DNA of 64,000 nt from Campylorhamphus procurvoides (Eukaryota; Chordata; Aves; Passeriformes; Dendrocolaptidae): positions 372,001 to 436,000 of the forward strand of contig WBMV01008435.1 of NCBI GenBank assembly GCA_013396655.1. Direction: 5' to 3'. The position numbers and the translations under genes are program-made. The notes under the pieces are model-generated. The model was not told where the DNA came from. It did not search any database and was given only the letters and a program-made list of their open reading frames with translations. This document shows positions 1-12,455 of this stretch, piece after piece (position 1 is the stretch's first letter; each line of letters opens with the position of its first letter).

Positions 1-3000
1 CATAACTGGTCTTAAACTGTCTAGGGCTATTTCTCCTGGGATTAATCTGAGACTGGATACATTTGGGTATACTTTTCAAATATCCCAAGTCTCAGAGATG
101 GTTGAAATCACTTTTGCAAACATCTTTTGCAATTTAACCATGGTAATGATTGGTAGGTTCAATTAATCTCTTTACCCAGAGTACCATTAATTTTGACCAC
201 ACTTCAGTATTTGTACTGCTTTTTCTCTCAAGTGCAGTCCAGCTGTCAGCTAGCAAGTATGTTGCTTTTGAAGCCATAAAGTTTTGATAGCATGGTCTAG
301 TGTTGGCCAGAAACTTTTCAGCAGACTTTTTCTCTTTGAAATGTCTAGGTTTTTCAAAATGTAGGGACATTGAAAAGTGTTTTGGTGTTTGTTTTTTTTT
401 GTTTGTTTGTTTTTTTTAAGACAAAGAAGGTAAGGAGAACATTTTAGTAAAGGTGAGTAATTTTTTGATGAAAGCATTTTTTCTGTCCATTAGAGAACAA
501 ATTTTGGGGTTTTGTATGATGATTTTCTCGCCAACTTTTTATTAATATTTCTGACTCATGTGATTATCATGTCAGGTTTGCATTCTGGAGAATAAAATTA
601 CTTGATGCTTGTTTCACTTTAGAAATTAATTTTTTCCCAGTTTGTGAAATTCCCTGAGAAACAAGAAGCTAATTCCTCCCTGCCCTTGCAGGTGGCTGAG
701 TATCCAGAAGAGGAACCTGCCTGCTTCTGTCCCAACATCCTTTCTGGTTACCTGAGGGGCAGCTGTCCTATGCCAGTCTCTGCTCCCAGCTGAGGATCCT
801 ATGGCATAAATTATGTCCCAAAGCCTGAACAAAGACCGTGAAATCCACAGATATTGTGACTGATTGTCATGCTGTTGCTGTGGGACAAGCTGACAGGTAC
901 AATGTTTTAAGATACATAGGACAATGATAGCGGGTCTTGCTGAATTACTTACCAAAGATTTTCCATCCAGCAGGTGATTATAGGACTTGGATGACTCTTG
1001 TTCAGTAATTCCCACTGCAAGGCATAAGAAACGTGGCATTATCTGTAATTATTGCTTTGGCACATCTTGTACGCAAAGCTTCCTTCCGAGCAGCAAAACC
1101 CAGATATGGGCAGAGTCCAGATTGAGGTTATAGTTACACTAGATTTGATTATAGCCAAAAGCACAGAGTTTTCTATACTATGGCCATCTAATAAGTGATT
1201 GTGGAATTGCAAGTCATTCTGGAAAATCTCTCAACTGCTTGCTCCCAGACTTTTCAAATGATATGGTGAACTGTCCTTAGCAGACCAAGCTAAGTGGGAG
1301 CCTTTCTCCCTCTGGGAATGCTCACACGTTTCTACATGCAAAAAGTGGTCCCATCTGCTGCCCCTCAGCAGAGGTTAGGTAACACAGGTTTTGTGCATCT
1401 TGGAGCCTGCACTGCAGGTTTGTTCTGGCTAGGAGATCATTCTCTCCTTTCTGGATTGCCCTGGGGAGGTATTTTGATCTGGGAAGAGATGTGTGTTATG
1501 TCCACCTCATCACAGGGAGGAATTTAACATTTCTGTCTGCTCGTGGCTGAGTGAGACCTCTCTGTTGTCCTCAACTCTGGAGGTTACCCTTCAGTTTCAA
1601 GTGGGTGCTCAGAAGTAACTTATCCTTGGATAAATGTTCACTGACAAATGCTAGCTGTGCCAAGAAATAAATGAAGGAGGGATGCCAGATTTTTTCATGG
1701 AGCCAAACCCTTCCATTTGGCTGTGGGAATGTGGACATCTCTACTGCTGTGACCAACGAAATATAAATAATGACAGCAAACTTGGAAATAGCCAAAGTGC
1801 TGCTTGTAGTGCTGTCTCCAGCATGACTTAGCAATCGGAACAGTCTTCTCCTTCTGGGGGCAATATTTGACCAGGATAAACATCTTAACCAGCTTCTGCC
1901 TTCCTGCTCCACCCCCTCTAGTAATTCCATTAGGTATCTTACTGTATCCCTCACGTCAAAGTTAATTCAATTACCTCCTCTCATCTTGCATATTAGGTAC
2001 TAACAGTATTCAGCAAGTGGCTTCAGGCATCAGCGCTTCAGCTAACATCCATATTTTTCTTTTTATTTGGTTTTGTCTGCTCTTATGTTGTCTGATTCTT
2101 CCCTTCAGCCTGTCCTTCTTGTTAGATACAGAAAATGTTCTGTACCAAAGTATCTGAGCAAAAGTAAGTCCTCATGGCTTCAGGTTTAGAGGTGTTCCCC
2201 TCAGGACAGTAGTGACTAGGCACTTCCAGAAGTGCCTTCCTGCACACTGAAATGGACTGTCCTTATGCTTTGCTATCCTTTGTGTAGGATTGCTGATGCT
2301 GGCCTCATCAGTGCTTTTTTAAATTTTTTTTTTCTAATTTAAACTTAGTTTCTAAGTTCTGTCACTTGCTTCCCTTTCTCCTTCTATGAGACCTGTTTCC
2401 CCCTTTTCTGGTCTTTATGTGTTCCTACAGCTTTTCTCTTTTCTGCACCTATCTGTCATCCTTTGCCCCTCATCTCCCCTAACAGCAGAGACCAGCAGGC
2501 CCTCCTTTCTCAGACTCTGGCTCCCTGCCACCCTTCACCCTGCAGCCAGTCCCAGCCACTCCTCCTCTCCCCACTCCAGCCCTGAAGCTCCACTTCTTCA
2601 TCCAGATGTATCTTGGCTCTTGTCCTGGTTTAAGATCTTTCCCTATAGTCCCAAGTTCAGTTTCATCCTTCCCAGTTTTCTGGGCCCTCCTCCTGTCTGG
2701 TCTGTGTTCCTAATGGGATGGTGTATGTGCAGTGTGGTTGCAGACCAGTGATGTGAGGAACATGTACCTTCATACACCTGATTGACAGATTTAGAACCTC
2801 TTGACTGCTAAATGACCATTTTGTCTACCAAATTCATGCCATATGGGACTTTTTTTAAAGACTTATGACTTGACTGCAGCTGGGTGGTTTTCCAAAGGAG
2901 AGAAAAAGAAGTGTTTTTGATTAAAAGGTCATTCCTTGCCAAACTGCACAGCCCTGCTTCAGCTTTGATCCTCCAAACATAACATGCCAGTGTTGAAGGA

Positions 3001-3478
3001 GCTGAATGGCCACTCTATTTATGTTTACTCATCTCCTTGGTTTTGTATTGGCAAGCTCTATTTTTCCTTCACGGGTTCTCACAAATATGCTGAACAAGTT
3101 TTAGCTGAAAAGAATTCAGGTCTGTGGCTGACATCCAGAATCTGAAATTTCATCCCAAATGATTATGTTCTGGCAAGTTCTAAGTGACTGAACAAGGATC
3201 TTATATAATAAGATGACTCAGGCAAACTTGGTAATTCACAGTCTATCATCTCTAAAATATTGTCAGAGAGTGTTTATGACTGAATAAAGTGAGTTTATGA
3301 CTCTGAATAAATTGAGCAATGCCACGGTCATTATCTCATTAATTCCACTGGATATTTTAGGCATGGAATTATCCTCCAGGTACATAATAAAGTGCCTGCT
3401 TTGCTGTAAACTGGAAGGCATCAATATCTTAATATATTCTGAAGCCTTGGAGGAACAAAGCCCCTTCTGTGGACTTAC
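1..3478. other. VXN intron 3 (no exon recognised)
   Basis: AT-rich unique sequence downstream of VXN exon 3. I looked on the minus strand for the conserved vexin C-terminal segment (PPVPRISV-like and RKMWTRHKKKSEY-like stretches) and did not find it. T-rich runs are present near 390-420 and 2320-2335. No CR1 copy was recognised. Confidence 0.5.
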
Positions 3479-3617
3479 CGTGCTGGGCTGTGCCCTTGGT
3501 GGGGCAGGGTCCGCGCTGCCCACCCTGCCGGCGACCCAGACCCCGCGCCTCGTCCTCGCTGTACAGCACCTGGAGCAGGTCACCCTGCTGGGGCCGACGG
3601 TCGGAGATGGCCACCAC
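3479..3617 (-). CDS. VXN: VXN coding exon 3 (diverged, GC-rich)
   Basis: The acceptor is TTCCCTGCAG before 3617 and the donor GTAAGT after 3479. 139 nt are open in the expected phase 0 and end in phase 1. The product starts VVAISDRRPQQGDLLQVLYS and is then rich in Arg, Gly and Gln. The first 16 or so residues align to human VVIESDLYTHQPLELL; the rest is similar only in composition. The exon is far richer in G+C than its surroundings, and the phase match to exon 2 is strong support. A superficial SH3-like look (DLLQVL) is judged coincidental. Confidence 0.8.
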
Positions 3618-6600
3618 CTGCAGGGAAGGGGCAAAACCATCCCTTTACCCATGGCCTTGGGCATTAGGCTGTCTGTCAAGGTCATGGGGGAGCTGAAAGG
3701 CTGTTTGCCCTTCCCAGCGCTTTACTGTCTTCTGAAGGGGATTTGTCAAGTGGGCACTGTGGGATTTGGGGAATTTGTATCATAGTATGGGGAAATCTCG
3801 TGGGATCTCTCTGGGACACAGCTGATTATTTGCACCTTTCTGTATTCTCCTCAGGAGACTGAAATGTGGTCTTTTCCAAGCTTCACTGAGTATATGCCTA
3901 TTAGACAGCTCAAATTTGATTTTTTATTTCATCACATCTCAGGCAATCAGTCAAACTTACACAATGAAAATTACAAATGCTATTTCCTCGTGGTCTCCCC
4001 TATCTTTTGGGCTTATTTATATTTTGTATCTGATATGACTACAGAGGATATGAGGCAGTGAATAATTGTGCTCCTAGAGATTAGTTTTCACAAACATTAG
4101 CTCCCTCAAACAAAATTTACTGAGAGGTGCATCTTTGAATATCAGGCCCCCTGTATCTCAAACAGAGCCCCTGAAAACAAGCATCAACAAAATCAAGTTC
4201 TAGTTCAATCACGACCAAACCTTGTCACTCACTGTGCTGCCACAGGCGACTGGGTGGGACAAAGCTAATGTGAGTGTAGAAAAACAGGGATATGCTCCAA
4301 GCAAGTGGATCCCTCAGGACTGTTATTCAGGATGGTCTGGGAACAGTTTTCTCAAGAAGATTAAAGTTCCAACAGCAGGAGAAGTGTTTCATACTTTGTT
4401 GTGGTTTTATTATTATTTTTTTAGTTATTTCCTGAAAACTCACTACTGTCATACAGAGAACTACCTAAACAGGGTGAAGATCCAAACCAGCAAGGAAACA
4501 CGACACATGGCAACTGTTCGGACTGTTCCATATTACACTTATTTATGTGGCTCTTACATTGGAAGACCAGCAGAAAAGCAGTTACTTGCATCTAACTGGT
4601 AGTTGCCATCTACAGGTTTTAGATATAAATCCAGTTATTTTGTTTCAAGACTGTGACCAACAATTGACCAGCCCAGTACAGGCATAGAAACAGCCTTAAT
4701 TCCATCTATTGCTCTGCCTTCTAACATACACTCACCATAAAAACAAGACAGTATTCAAGCATAGCCTCTCATGCTGAATTTTCCATTTCCTCTAATTAAG
4801 TTTTAATTCAGTTTGCCATTAATCTGCAATGTTCTGAGAATGTGGGTTTTTTACACAGACCAAAACGTATGCAGACCAATGTTTTGAAAAACAGGAAAGA
4901 AGAAAAATCCCCAAAAACACTTTTGTCTCCATGTACCCTCAGGCATCTGGAGGAGGCTACATGACCTAAATCCTACTGACCAACAGGAAGAGGAGTAGAA
5001 ACTGCCCAACAGTAGGCAGAAATACTACTGGGAAAGGCTGATGAGGCAACCAAAACCTAATACAAGGTCTAAGAGCAGTTTTCTCCTAATTCTGTGGGTT
5101 TTGACACACAGCCTAACACAGTCCCTGCTCTCTAAGATACTTAAGGACATGTACAGTGGTAAATTAAAGTCAAAGGGCCTACTGATGCCCTTGAAGACAA
5201 GCACATGCTAAGGGATGCTTCAGCTGGTTCCTAGCTCTACTGACCATGAATGTGGTGCTGCTGAAGAGAGTTGAGCCTCAGTATTGCTCCAATGACTCAG
5301 AAATGAGGGTAATGCTGGTTGTGAGAGGCCTGCTGTTGCTGCTTAAGCTGTTGGCATTGGCTCTTTCCCAGCTGCCCCTGGACCAGTTCCAGAACCTCCC
5401 TATCCCTCTGCAGCAGCTCCTCGCAGGCTCCAGGCTCCTGTGTCCACACATGCCCTGACCACCTGCACCTTGCAAGCTGCTTACCAGAGGCATCACCCCC
5501 TTCACCACAATGGCATCAGTGGAGATACCTGTCTTCAATACAAATATGATGAGACTATGGCTAGCAGGAGTCTCTCATGACAGCCCTTGGAGCCTGCCTC
5601 ATGTGAATCAAGCTCTTTCAGCTTTCAAGGAATGCCACAAAGTTCAACTTTTCCTACCATCTCTGGAAATATCTCCAGTGCTCTTGGTTAGACTCAGTCT
5701 TTGTTGGTGTGTGACAGAAAATGTCATCAATCCTCTGCTACTGAGACACCTGAGGTCACTTATTTTGCATTGTCATGGAAAGAGCATTTTTGGTAAGTAG
5801 AATGCTGGCTTCAGCCACCTCTAATCTGAAAGTAGCTTAAGTGATCAGTGTAAACTACCATGGACTTGAAACTTAACATTCTGCCTATGTGTTGCAAAGG
5901 ATGAAATATGGTTTGGGGAAAGGAAGCAGGATTTTTAACTTGACTAATAGCAGGAATTATTTAGGCATATGGTTATTGTTTGTGAGATGCCTTGGTGCAT
6001 GTGACATTCAGCAATGCCAAAATGCCTTCAAGCAGCAGAATCTGTATAAATAATTCACAGTGCCATTTTCCATTACAGCTGGAGACAACAGTACAATCTC
6101 TGTAGCACATCTTCATTGAACATCTTTGCAGCATTTGGTTGTAGCACAGTTTGGGAGTTCCTTATCTCCTAATTCAGGATTTCACTCTAGCTTTGGCTAC
6201 CTTACCCATTACTGTAATATGTAAAGACTTATCTAGGTCAGGAAACTAAACCTGCTGTAGCGCGGATTTGATCTAAAGTGGAGCTGACATTTCTCTAGGG
6301 TACCTAGGGTAAGGCAGAAGGATCAGCTGGGAGTCACTTTTCTTTTCTAGACATACCAGGAAATTCAAATCTGTGTGAATGGCAGAGTCAGCTAGACTAT
6401 ACAGAATTAACAAATTGCTCTCTAAAAACCTACTGTTTTTAGAACCTGTAAGTCCCTTGACTGGCTCAGTCTGTTTGCAGAACATCGCCTCTGAATTCAG
6501 AGCCCAGCAAAGTCTCTTTTTATGGACTTTGCTGTGCACATGAGGGCACTGAGGACTGGCACACCCACTGTTGGAATTAGCTGTGTTGAGGGGGAAGGGG

Positions 6601-9600
6601 CATGAAAGACACAGAACAGTTGCAGAGCAGCACAGATGTTGTTCCAACCACTCTGCTCCTGGATCCAAAATCCCATCATCAAACCAACAACCATCCAGAA
6701 AAGGTGGCAATTAAATATATGGCTTTGGATAAAACTTTGAAGGTTAGAGGCTGAACAACAGTGTATTTGTTAGTGGAGCAAATGCCAGATTTGTAGAGTT
6801 AAGTTCTTTTTGATGATCTAATATTGGGCTAATTTTTGGTGTGGCAGCTCTAGCATGCACAGAGAGATTTGCCACTTTCATGCAAAGTAGCCAGGTACTA
6901 GTGTCCAGACAGTTCTACCCAGCTGACTTTGGGGCTAGAAGAGCAAGGGAAGAGAAGGGAAGGATCTATTATCACTGGAAATAACTCTTTATAGGGTAAT
7001 AGGAACTGCAAAGAAACATGTTATTTAAAGACTCAGCTGAAAAACGAAGGTGTTTCCTCCTTTCTCTCACCCTTCCACAGTCATGATAGTGCATTTGGGT
7101 TGGGTTCTTAAATGTGATGGAAGTTACCCCCCAAAGTCAGTCATTTGAATGTTAAATCACTTAATGGTACACTGCTTGAGTATTTCTGCTGTGAAAAAAG
7201 GGTCTGGCAGATGTCCACATTGGTTGCTATTTTTGTCTTGCTGAGGATTAAGGTTGTGCATCCACTGCAATCACCAGAGCAGAAGATTTCATGTTAGCTG
7301 AGGCATTTCTACGGTGCTGACTGCAGGTGCAGGTGCAAAAGTGAAAAATAAATAATCATTCTGCTACTTTTTTGTGGGTCTAGAAATTGGCAATCACAAC
7401 TTCCTCACAGACACATCTATTCCAGTACATACCATTCATTTGAATGCCTGTGTATGAGCTGTAAACAGCTGCATCCCACTGAAGAAGGGGGATGCACAAG
7501 GCTAAGAGTTCACTGTGCCAGTCACTTTGGTTTGAGAGCCATCCTTGTTTTCTTTGCTGGAGCTCAGACCATTCCTCAGGCTTGGTGCTCCCACTGCTAA
7601 TATGATGTTGCCTGCATCATCACTAAGAGCCCATCAAGGGACATCCCTAATAGGGGTCAGGAAAGCCCCAAAGGAAAAAACCCAATCCTCTTAAGTACAG
7701 CAACAAGATATGGACTTTCTTATCTTATTTTCTTAGGCCTTTATGAGTACAGTGCTGCCACAGCATCTGATCCAATCCAAATTAAATATTAGATGCTTCC
7801 ATTTAGTAGAAGCAACAACTATCTGCTGAAATTTGGCACATCATAGCAGACACAGGTTTGCCTTTGATTTCAATGAAAGCTATCTGAAACTTCTCAGCTA
7901 AACAGTGTAATGAGAAATTTTGTAAAAAAAAAAAGAGATAAGTTATCTGAGTGTACTGTTTCATCAAGTCAGAATAGTTCACTTTTGCTTTGGACTATTC
8001 TGTTGTTTTTATGTTGCATGGAAAACAATATATACCAAAGGCATAAGAAATAAAAATGGGGTATCTCAAAACAGCTTAGTTTGAGTAACACTCCAGCAGC
8101 CTGACTTTCATACTCATTTGGAATGAAGAGTCATTTTGAAACCTGAGCCTGAGTTCCAGGACAAAAATAAGACTTTTACCATTTGGGAAAGTACATGCCT
8201 ATGTAATTTCTACCCAAAATTGACAGGCGTGTTATTGACTCTTCCTAGGAACCACTTCAGGCCTCCTGTGACATTCTGGGATCCTGTGATGAGCTTTAAT
8301 AACCAGAAAAGGAGATGGGAGTGAATGTGGTTAGTTTTTTTCCAGTGCACAAATAAACGCGGTAAGCAGGAGGACCTTCAGCTCTGTGCGGAGATCAGGG
8401 AATCAGGAATACAAAGAAGAGGCTCTCTACAATTGAGGATGGGGCTAGGTACTAGGATAAGGCATGGAAAGAGAAAAGCCTGGGGAGCAAAATATTTCAA
8501 CGAAGTACTAGAGAAGAGACAGGTCTGTGGTGAAAAGAAATGCTGTGGCAGAAGAGTCTCAAGCTCTGTAAAAAGTGCTTGGATATGCAGAAGAGAAAGA
8601 GGCTGTCATTCCTGCAAATCAGTTAAAGGAATTGTGAAAGGGGTTGGGAATGGGTCAAGTGGATTTAAGAAGGGAAACTAGCCTTGAAGACAAGAAACCT
8701 CACACCATGTGTCAAAGCACTGGAACTGGAAAATGTTTTCTCTGAGAATGAAAAACGTTGAATTATTTTCAATTTGGGGGGCACCTCATCTACAGAGTGT
8801 GGGTAAAGCTCCATGTGTGCCATCCGTGTCTGTACACTGGCAGTGAGTCGAGGGCAGGCAGACACTGCTGGGGCCAAGGGACGAGCATCCTCCAGTGGCT
8901 CTCTCAGAGTCATCCTTTAGGGTTGAGATTACAGTCCTTTGCTTGGTGTTTTTCTCTCAAATTCCCAGGGATACTGGCTCCTTGACTAATGAGTAAATGT
9001 ATTGCTATGATTTGTTTACTTTTCATTTCTGCCTGTCCCCCTGGCACTGTTATTAAGGATTTATGGATAAGAATTAAGTCTGTGATTCCCTCAGATGGCC
9101 CATGTTGATAAGCTGCTATGTTCATGTTGACTGTCTCTGCACAGCAAGACTGTTGGGCTTTTTTGTTTTAATTTTTTTTTTTTAGTTCAAAATACTTCTG
9201 TAAAAAAAGTGCAGCTTTAAAGAAACTCCCAATTTTGTTTCCCACCCCACTCCCTAGATCAGACACCACTGAACTTCTTTGCCCTGAAGGATCCGCTTTC
9301 CATTTATCTGCAGCGTTTTTTAGGGTAAATGTAATCAACTAGAATTTAAAAATAACCCACAACACAACAAACAACACAACAAACAGATTTCTTACACTCT
9401 TTGTTAGGATGTGCTGCTTAGTTTTCGCTCGTCTTCGGGCAGGACTACATGCTGCAAAAAGAAGAACAGGAACATGGTCAACTTGCAGTGGAGGTGAACA
9501 CATGCCTCTAAAACTCCTCTGTGAAAATACGCTGGGGGCACAGTGGAGAGAGACGGAAGAAGAAAGGGCTTAAGGAAGATTCCAGCTGACATAACCCCCT

Positions 9601-12455
9601 AAAAAGTCCTTTTTAGGTCTGTACTGCATACTCTACCTATATGACACCGACACCTGTGGGCTTGGGACAGCAGCCAATCCCAAGTTTCTGCACCTCTCCC
9701 AGAGGTTTCCAGGAGGAACCTGTCTTCTCTTTCCTCAGCTTTCACCTGACCTCCCACCTGCCGATATTTCAGAAGGAAATGACTAGTGTATACATTAACT
9801 TGAAGAGTTCTATAATTTTATAATCTAGTTAGGGACTTTAACAATAAGTTCAAACTCCCTCATGACATAATTTCACTTTTACTGCATGATGTCCAGAGCA
9901 CAACATGTGCACTAAGACTAATATTTTCTTTTTCAAGCCTCAAAAATGATCCATTAATTCCTTTAACTTGGGACATTTTGCTTAAAGTCTGTTTCTCTAT
10001 TTTGTTTCTCAGAACCCATGAAGAACCAAAATCATAGAAACACTAACCAATAGACAAACAAAATGTCAGGTCCATAAGCCAAGTTTTTTGCTGGACTGAA
10101 GTGATTTGTTTGGGTGAGGGTTTTATTGGACAAAGTGAAGATTATTTAAATATAATTGAAACTGGCCTGAAAGATTTTGTGATACTCCCAGCACTCTCTC
10201 TCATCATATATTACTTTCCCCTGTGTTCAGGTTATGCAGCTAAAGGATTTAGCAGACAGTGACGGGAACAGTCTTGCAAAAACCTGCCAAATGTGAAGAA
10301 TTGACTCCAATTCTAAAGGTTTCCTAGTCAGGTTCTGTGTATAATCCAAAGGCTTTGAAGAGCCAGGAAGGTTTGTTATGGGATGATGATTGACTCCTAC
10401 TCCCCAGGTGAGCTTTTCTCTATGTCGTTGGCACACATCTAACTCCAGAAGTTGCAGTGCTTATCACTGCTATATATTACTGTTTGCACAGTTTTGAAGC
10501 TGTGCAAGCAGCTGGAGGTCATCCAAGACTGCTGGTTACTGCAGCCAAACTGCTCTCCTCAGATGGCAGGAATAACAAGGGATTGGGCTTTCCAGGGCTG
10601 CAGTAGAGGCAGGGCTGGCAGTAGGACCAAAGTCACTCTTCCTAGACAGCTTGTGTGTGTCTAAAAGCCATTCCTCCATACCTCAGTGAGGGGAGAAGTA
10701 CTGAGCATTAGGATCCCCCTGGAGGGAAAGTTCTGGCCTCTGCTCTGCCCATAGTGAAACAGGACAGGAATATGAGAGATGAACAGTCTTGCCCAGGGTC
10801 CCTGTGAGTGGCCCATTGCAGTACAGGGCACTTCCACACTGAACTCATCACAAGTAAGTTATCTGCCTGTTTAGAGCTTGAGAGTGTGCTAAGCTGTCAG
10901 TTCAATTACAGTCTGTTGTGCATGGTGTGATATCCTCAGGGATCCTCACTGTCTTTTCCTGTAGGACACATTTTATATTTTAAACCACAGTAGACTGTGG
11001 GATGAAAGCCAGAAAAACATAATGAAGGTGGTCTGCTAGGTTTTTTTTCCTCTAAGAATATGCTGTAAGTTGTTTTTGAAGCTGCTTCAATCACCTTTAC
11101 TTCTGGAATTTCATCATGTGAGGACTAAACTAGATGTTCAAGAACAAAACACTCAAGTACAAAAAAAGTTTAGTGGTGCACGTAATTATCTTTATCTCTC
11201 TGGTATTTTGTGTATTTTACCAGCCAGCGTGAGAAGCACAGTTTATAGAGATTTCCACCAGAAAGCAAGTGCTATTGTGCTGTTATAGCTACCCAGGCTG
11301 GTGCACAAGGAACAACACATACATGTCCCTAACAATAATAAATTTGCATATTTTCAGAGTACTTATGATCCACAGTCAAACTCACTGCCCAGAACAAGTA
11401 CGCCAGAACGAGTGGCAAAAGGCTTACAGGGGCTGAAGAAAGGCAAGGCATGAAAGGAAAGTCACAGCACCAGCAAACATGCAATTACTTGAATAGCCAT
11501 TGAAAGAAGAGTGAATCACAGAGGTAGCCAGAAGTGACCCACTTGTGGGGGAACACAATGGCAGCAATGCAAACAGTGGGGCTGTGGGGCTGTCCCTGCA
11601 AACACGAATTTCTGCAGAGACTGGGTGAAGGAAGGGAAGAATTAATCCTTGCAGATGATGTATCTGGATTTGCCTGCAAAAGGATGTTTGTATGTACAGC
11701 CCAGCTTTCGGGCAACAAATACAATTACAGTGATGTTTCACTTTGTCATTTCCAGTTATATTGCAAAATTAAGCAGCTGAGAGCTTATGCTCGCAGCTTG
11801 CAAGTAAAGATCTGATCTGGCCCCAGAATTTGTTTTCCCTGCTTTTCCCTGCTTTCTTGTTGCTGAAATATGCAGCCATTGAATTTAAACTAATTTGTTC
11901 AATCAAATGCAGGCTGGGCTTTGTCCGGTTCTTACTCTTCATTAGAAGCAATTAATGTTAATCATGCATTCATTTCCAGGGCATGGCTTTGGAAATGGTC
12001 CACTTATTGAGCCAGCAGACTTAAATTCGACATTCATGCAGTTCACCCACTTCATCTGAGCTGCTAACTGCTCGCAGAACTTCATTCTCTTTTCTACTAC
12101 ACAGAATAGCCACACAGTTGCAAGCTGTCACTTTAGCAGTTACCTCATAGGTACAGCAACACCGATTCCAGATCTCCCAATTTTGCCGGTGCAAACATTT
12201 TACACAGCCACAGTGCCGAAGCACCTGCACGGATTAACTCGAGAAAGCAGCAGCGAGCGCTGGGCTGCAGGCAGAGCAGGGCACGGCAGAGCAGAGAAGC
12301 TGCTCGCATCAAAGATTTCCCCATTGCTAAACATCTCATCCCTCTGAAAGGCAACACCACAGTGGTTGTTATATGTTGGTGTACTCACATTTGGATGAAA
12401 TCACAGTGGTGAAAACTTCTAAATTTTCATCGCTGCAGCTGTAAATCTGGTGCAT
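3479..12455 (-). CDS. VXN: Vexin (VXN, C8orf46 homologue), 5' part of the coding region, partial
   Basis: Coding exons 12389-12455, 9396-9451 and 3479-3617 join in frame (67 + 56 + 139 nt; junction phases 1, 0 and 1 at the end of exon 3). The first two exons give MHQIYSCSDENLEVFTTVIS then SKSCSPARRRAKTKQHILTK, nearly identical to the start of human vexin. The third begins VVAISDRRPQQGDLLQVL and resembles human vexin only loosely. Vexin is a short vertebrate protein of about 200 residues with no recognised enzymatic domain; it is reported to promote neurogenesis and neuronal differentiation. The start is supported by an in-frame TGA at 12483-12485, ten codons upstream, and by A at position -3. 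The basic Arg/Lys patch encoded by exon 2 is the most conserved feature seen. The C-terminal half was not found between 1 and 3478 and should lie to the left of the window. The neighbour ADHFE1 is upstream on the same strand, as in human. Confidence 0.9.
3618..9395. other. VXN intron 2
   Basis: About 5.8 kb between the two matched exons, AT-rich and without a recognised exon, repeat family or RNA gene. Several open frames of 60-145 codons occur on both strands, but none shows family resemblance or splice support. The leucine-rich frame at 5246-5458 and the 8325-8681 frame are considered chance. Confidence 0.6.
9359..9384. repeat. Short A/C tandem repeat (12-bp unit, two copies)
   Basis: Two copies of an acaacacaacaa-type unit lie just beyond the VXN exon 2 donor, on the intronic side. 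Confidence 0.6.
9396..9451 (-). CDS. VXN: VXN coding exon 2
   Basis: The acceptor is TTTTTGCAG directly before 9451 and the donor is GTAAGA after 9396. 56 nt complete the phase-1 codon from exon 1 and end in phase 0. The product is SCSPARRRAKTKQHILTKS, aligning without gaps to the human segment SSPARRRAKSSQHLLTKN. It is very basic (RRRAK) and could be a nuclear localisation or lipid-contact patch; that role is inference. Confidence 0.92.
9452..12388. other. VXN intron 1
   Basis: About 2.9 kb between VXN exons 1 and 2. It is mostly AT-rich unique sequence; a small GC-richer patch lies at 12230-12300, close to exon 1. No coding exon, repeat family or RNA gene is recognised. Confidence 0.6.
12389..12455 (-). 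CDS. VXN: VXN coding exon 1 (start codon exon)
   Basis: ATG is the complement of 12453-12455; the exon ends at 12389, followed by the donor GTGAGT. It encodes 22 complete codons plus one base (phase 1): MHQIYSCSDENLEVFTTVIS then SK. This matches human vexin at nearly every residue (I to L and P to S changes). The preceding in-frame TGA at 12483-12485 means the ATG is the first possible start in this exon. Confidence 0.93.

Noticed and set aside
1571..1954. 127-codon minus-strand frame considered as a late VXN exon
   Set aside because: No resemblance to the vexin C-terminus and no suitable acceptor in the required phase.
3479..3617. Possible SH3 domain (DLLQVLYSEDE followed by GRRQGGQRG)
   Set aside because: It lacks the ALYDY and WW motifs, and the exon fits vexin by phase and N-terminal alignment.
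3469..3785. Plus-strand and alternative-frame reading frames over the VXN exon 3 region
   Set aside because: Shadows of the GC-rich vexin exon; only the minus-strand frame has matching splice sites and phase.
5246..5458. Leucine-rich 70-codon frame resembling a membrane segment
   Set aside because: No signal-peptide structure, no splice or family support, and it lies inside VXN intron 2.
8136..8681. Adjacent plus-strand frames of 62 and 118 codons
   Set aside because: They start without supporting context, have basic low-complexity composition, show no family resemblance and lie in VXN intron 2.
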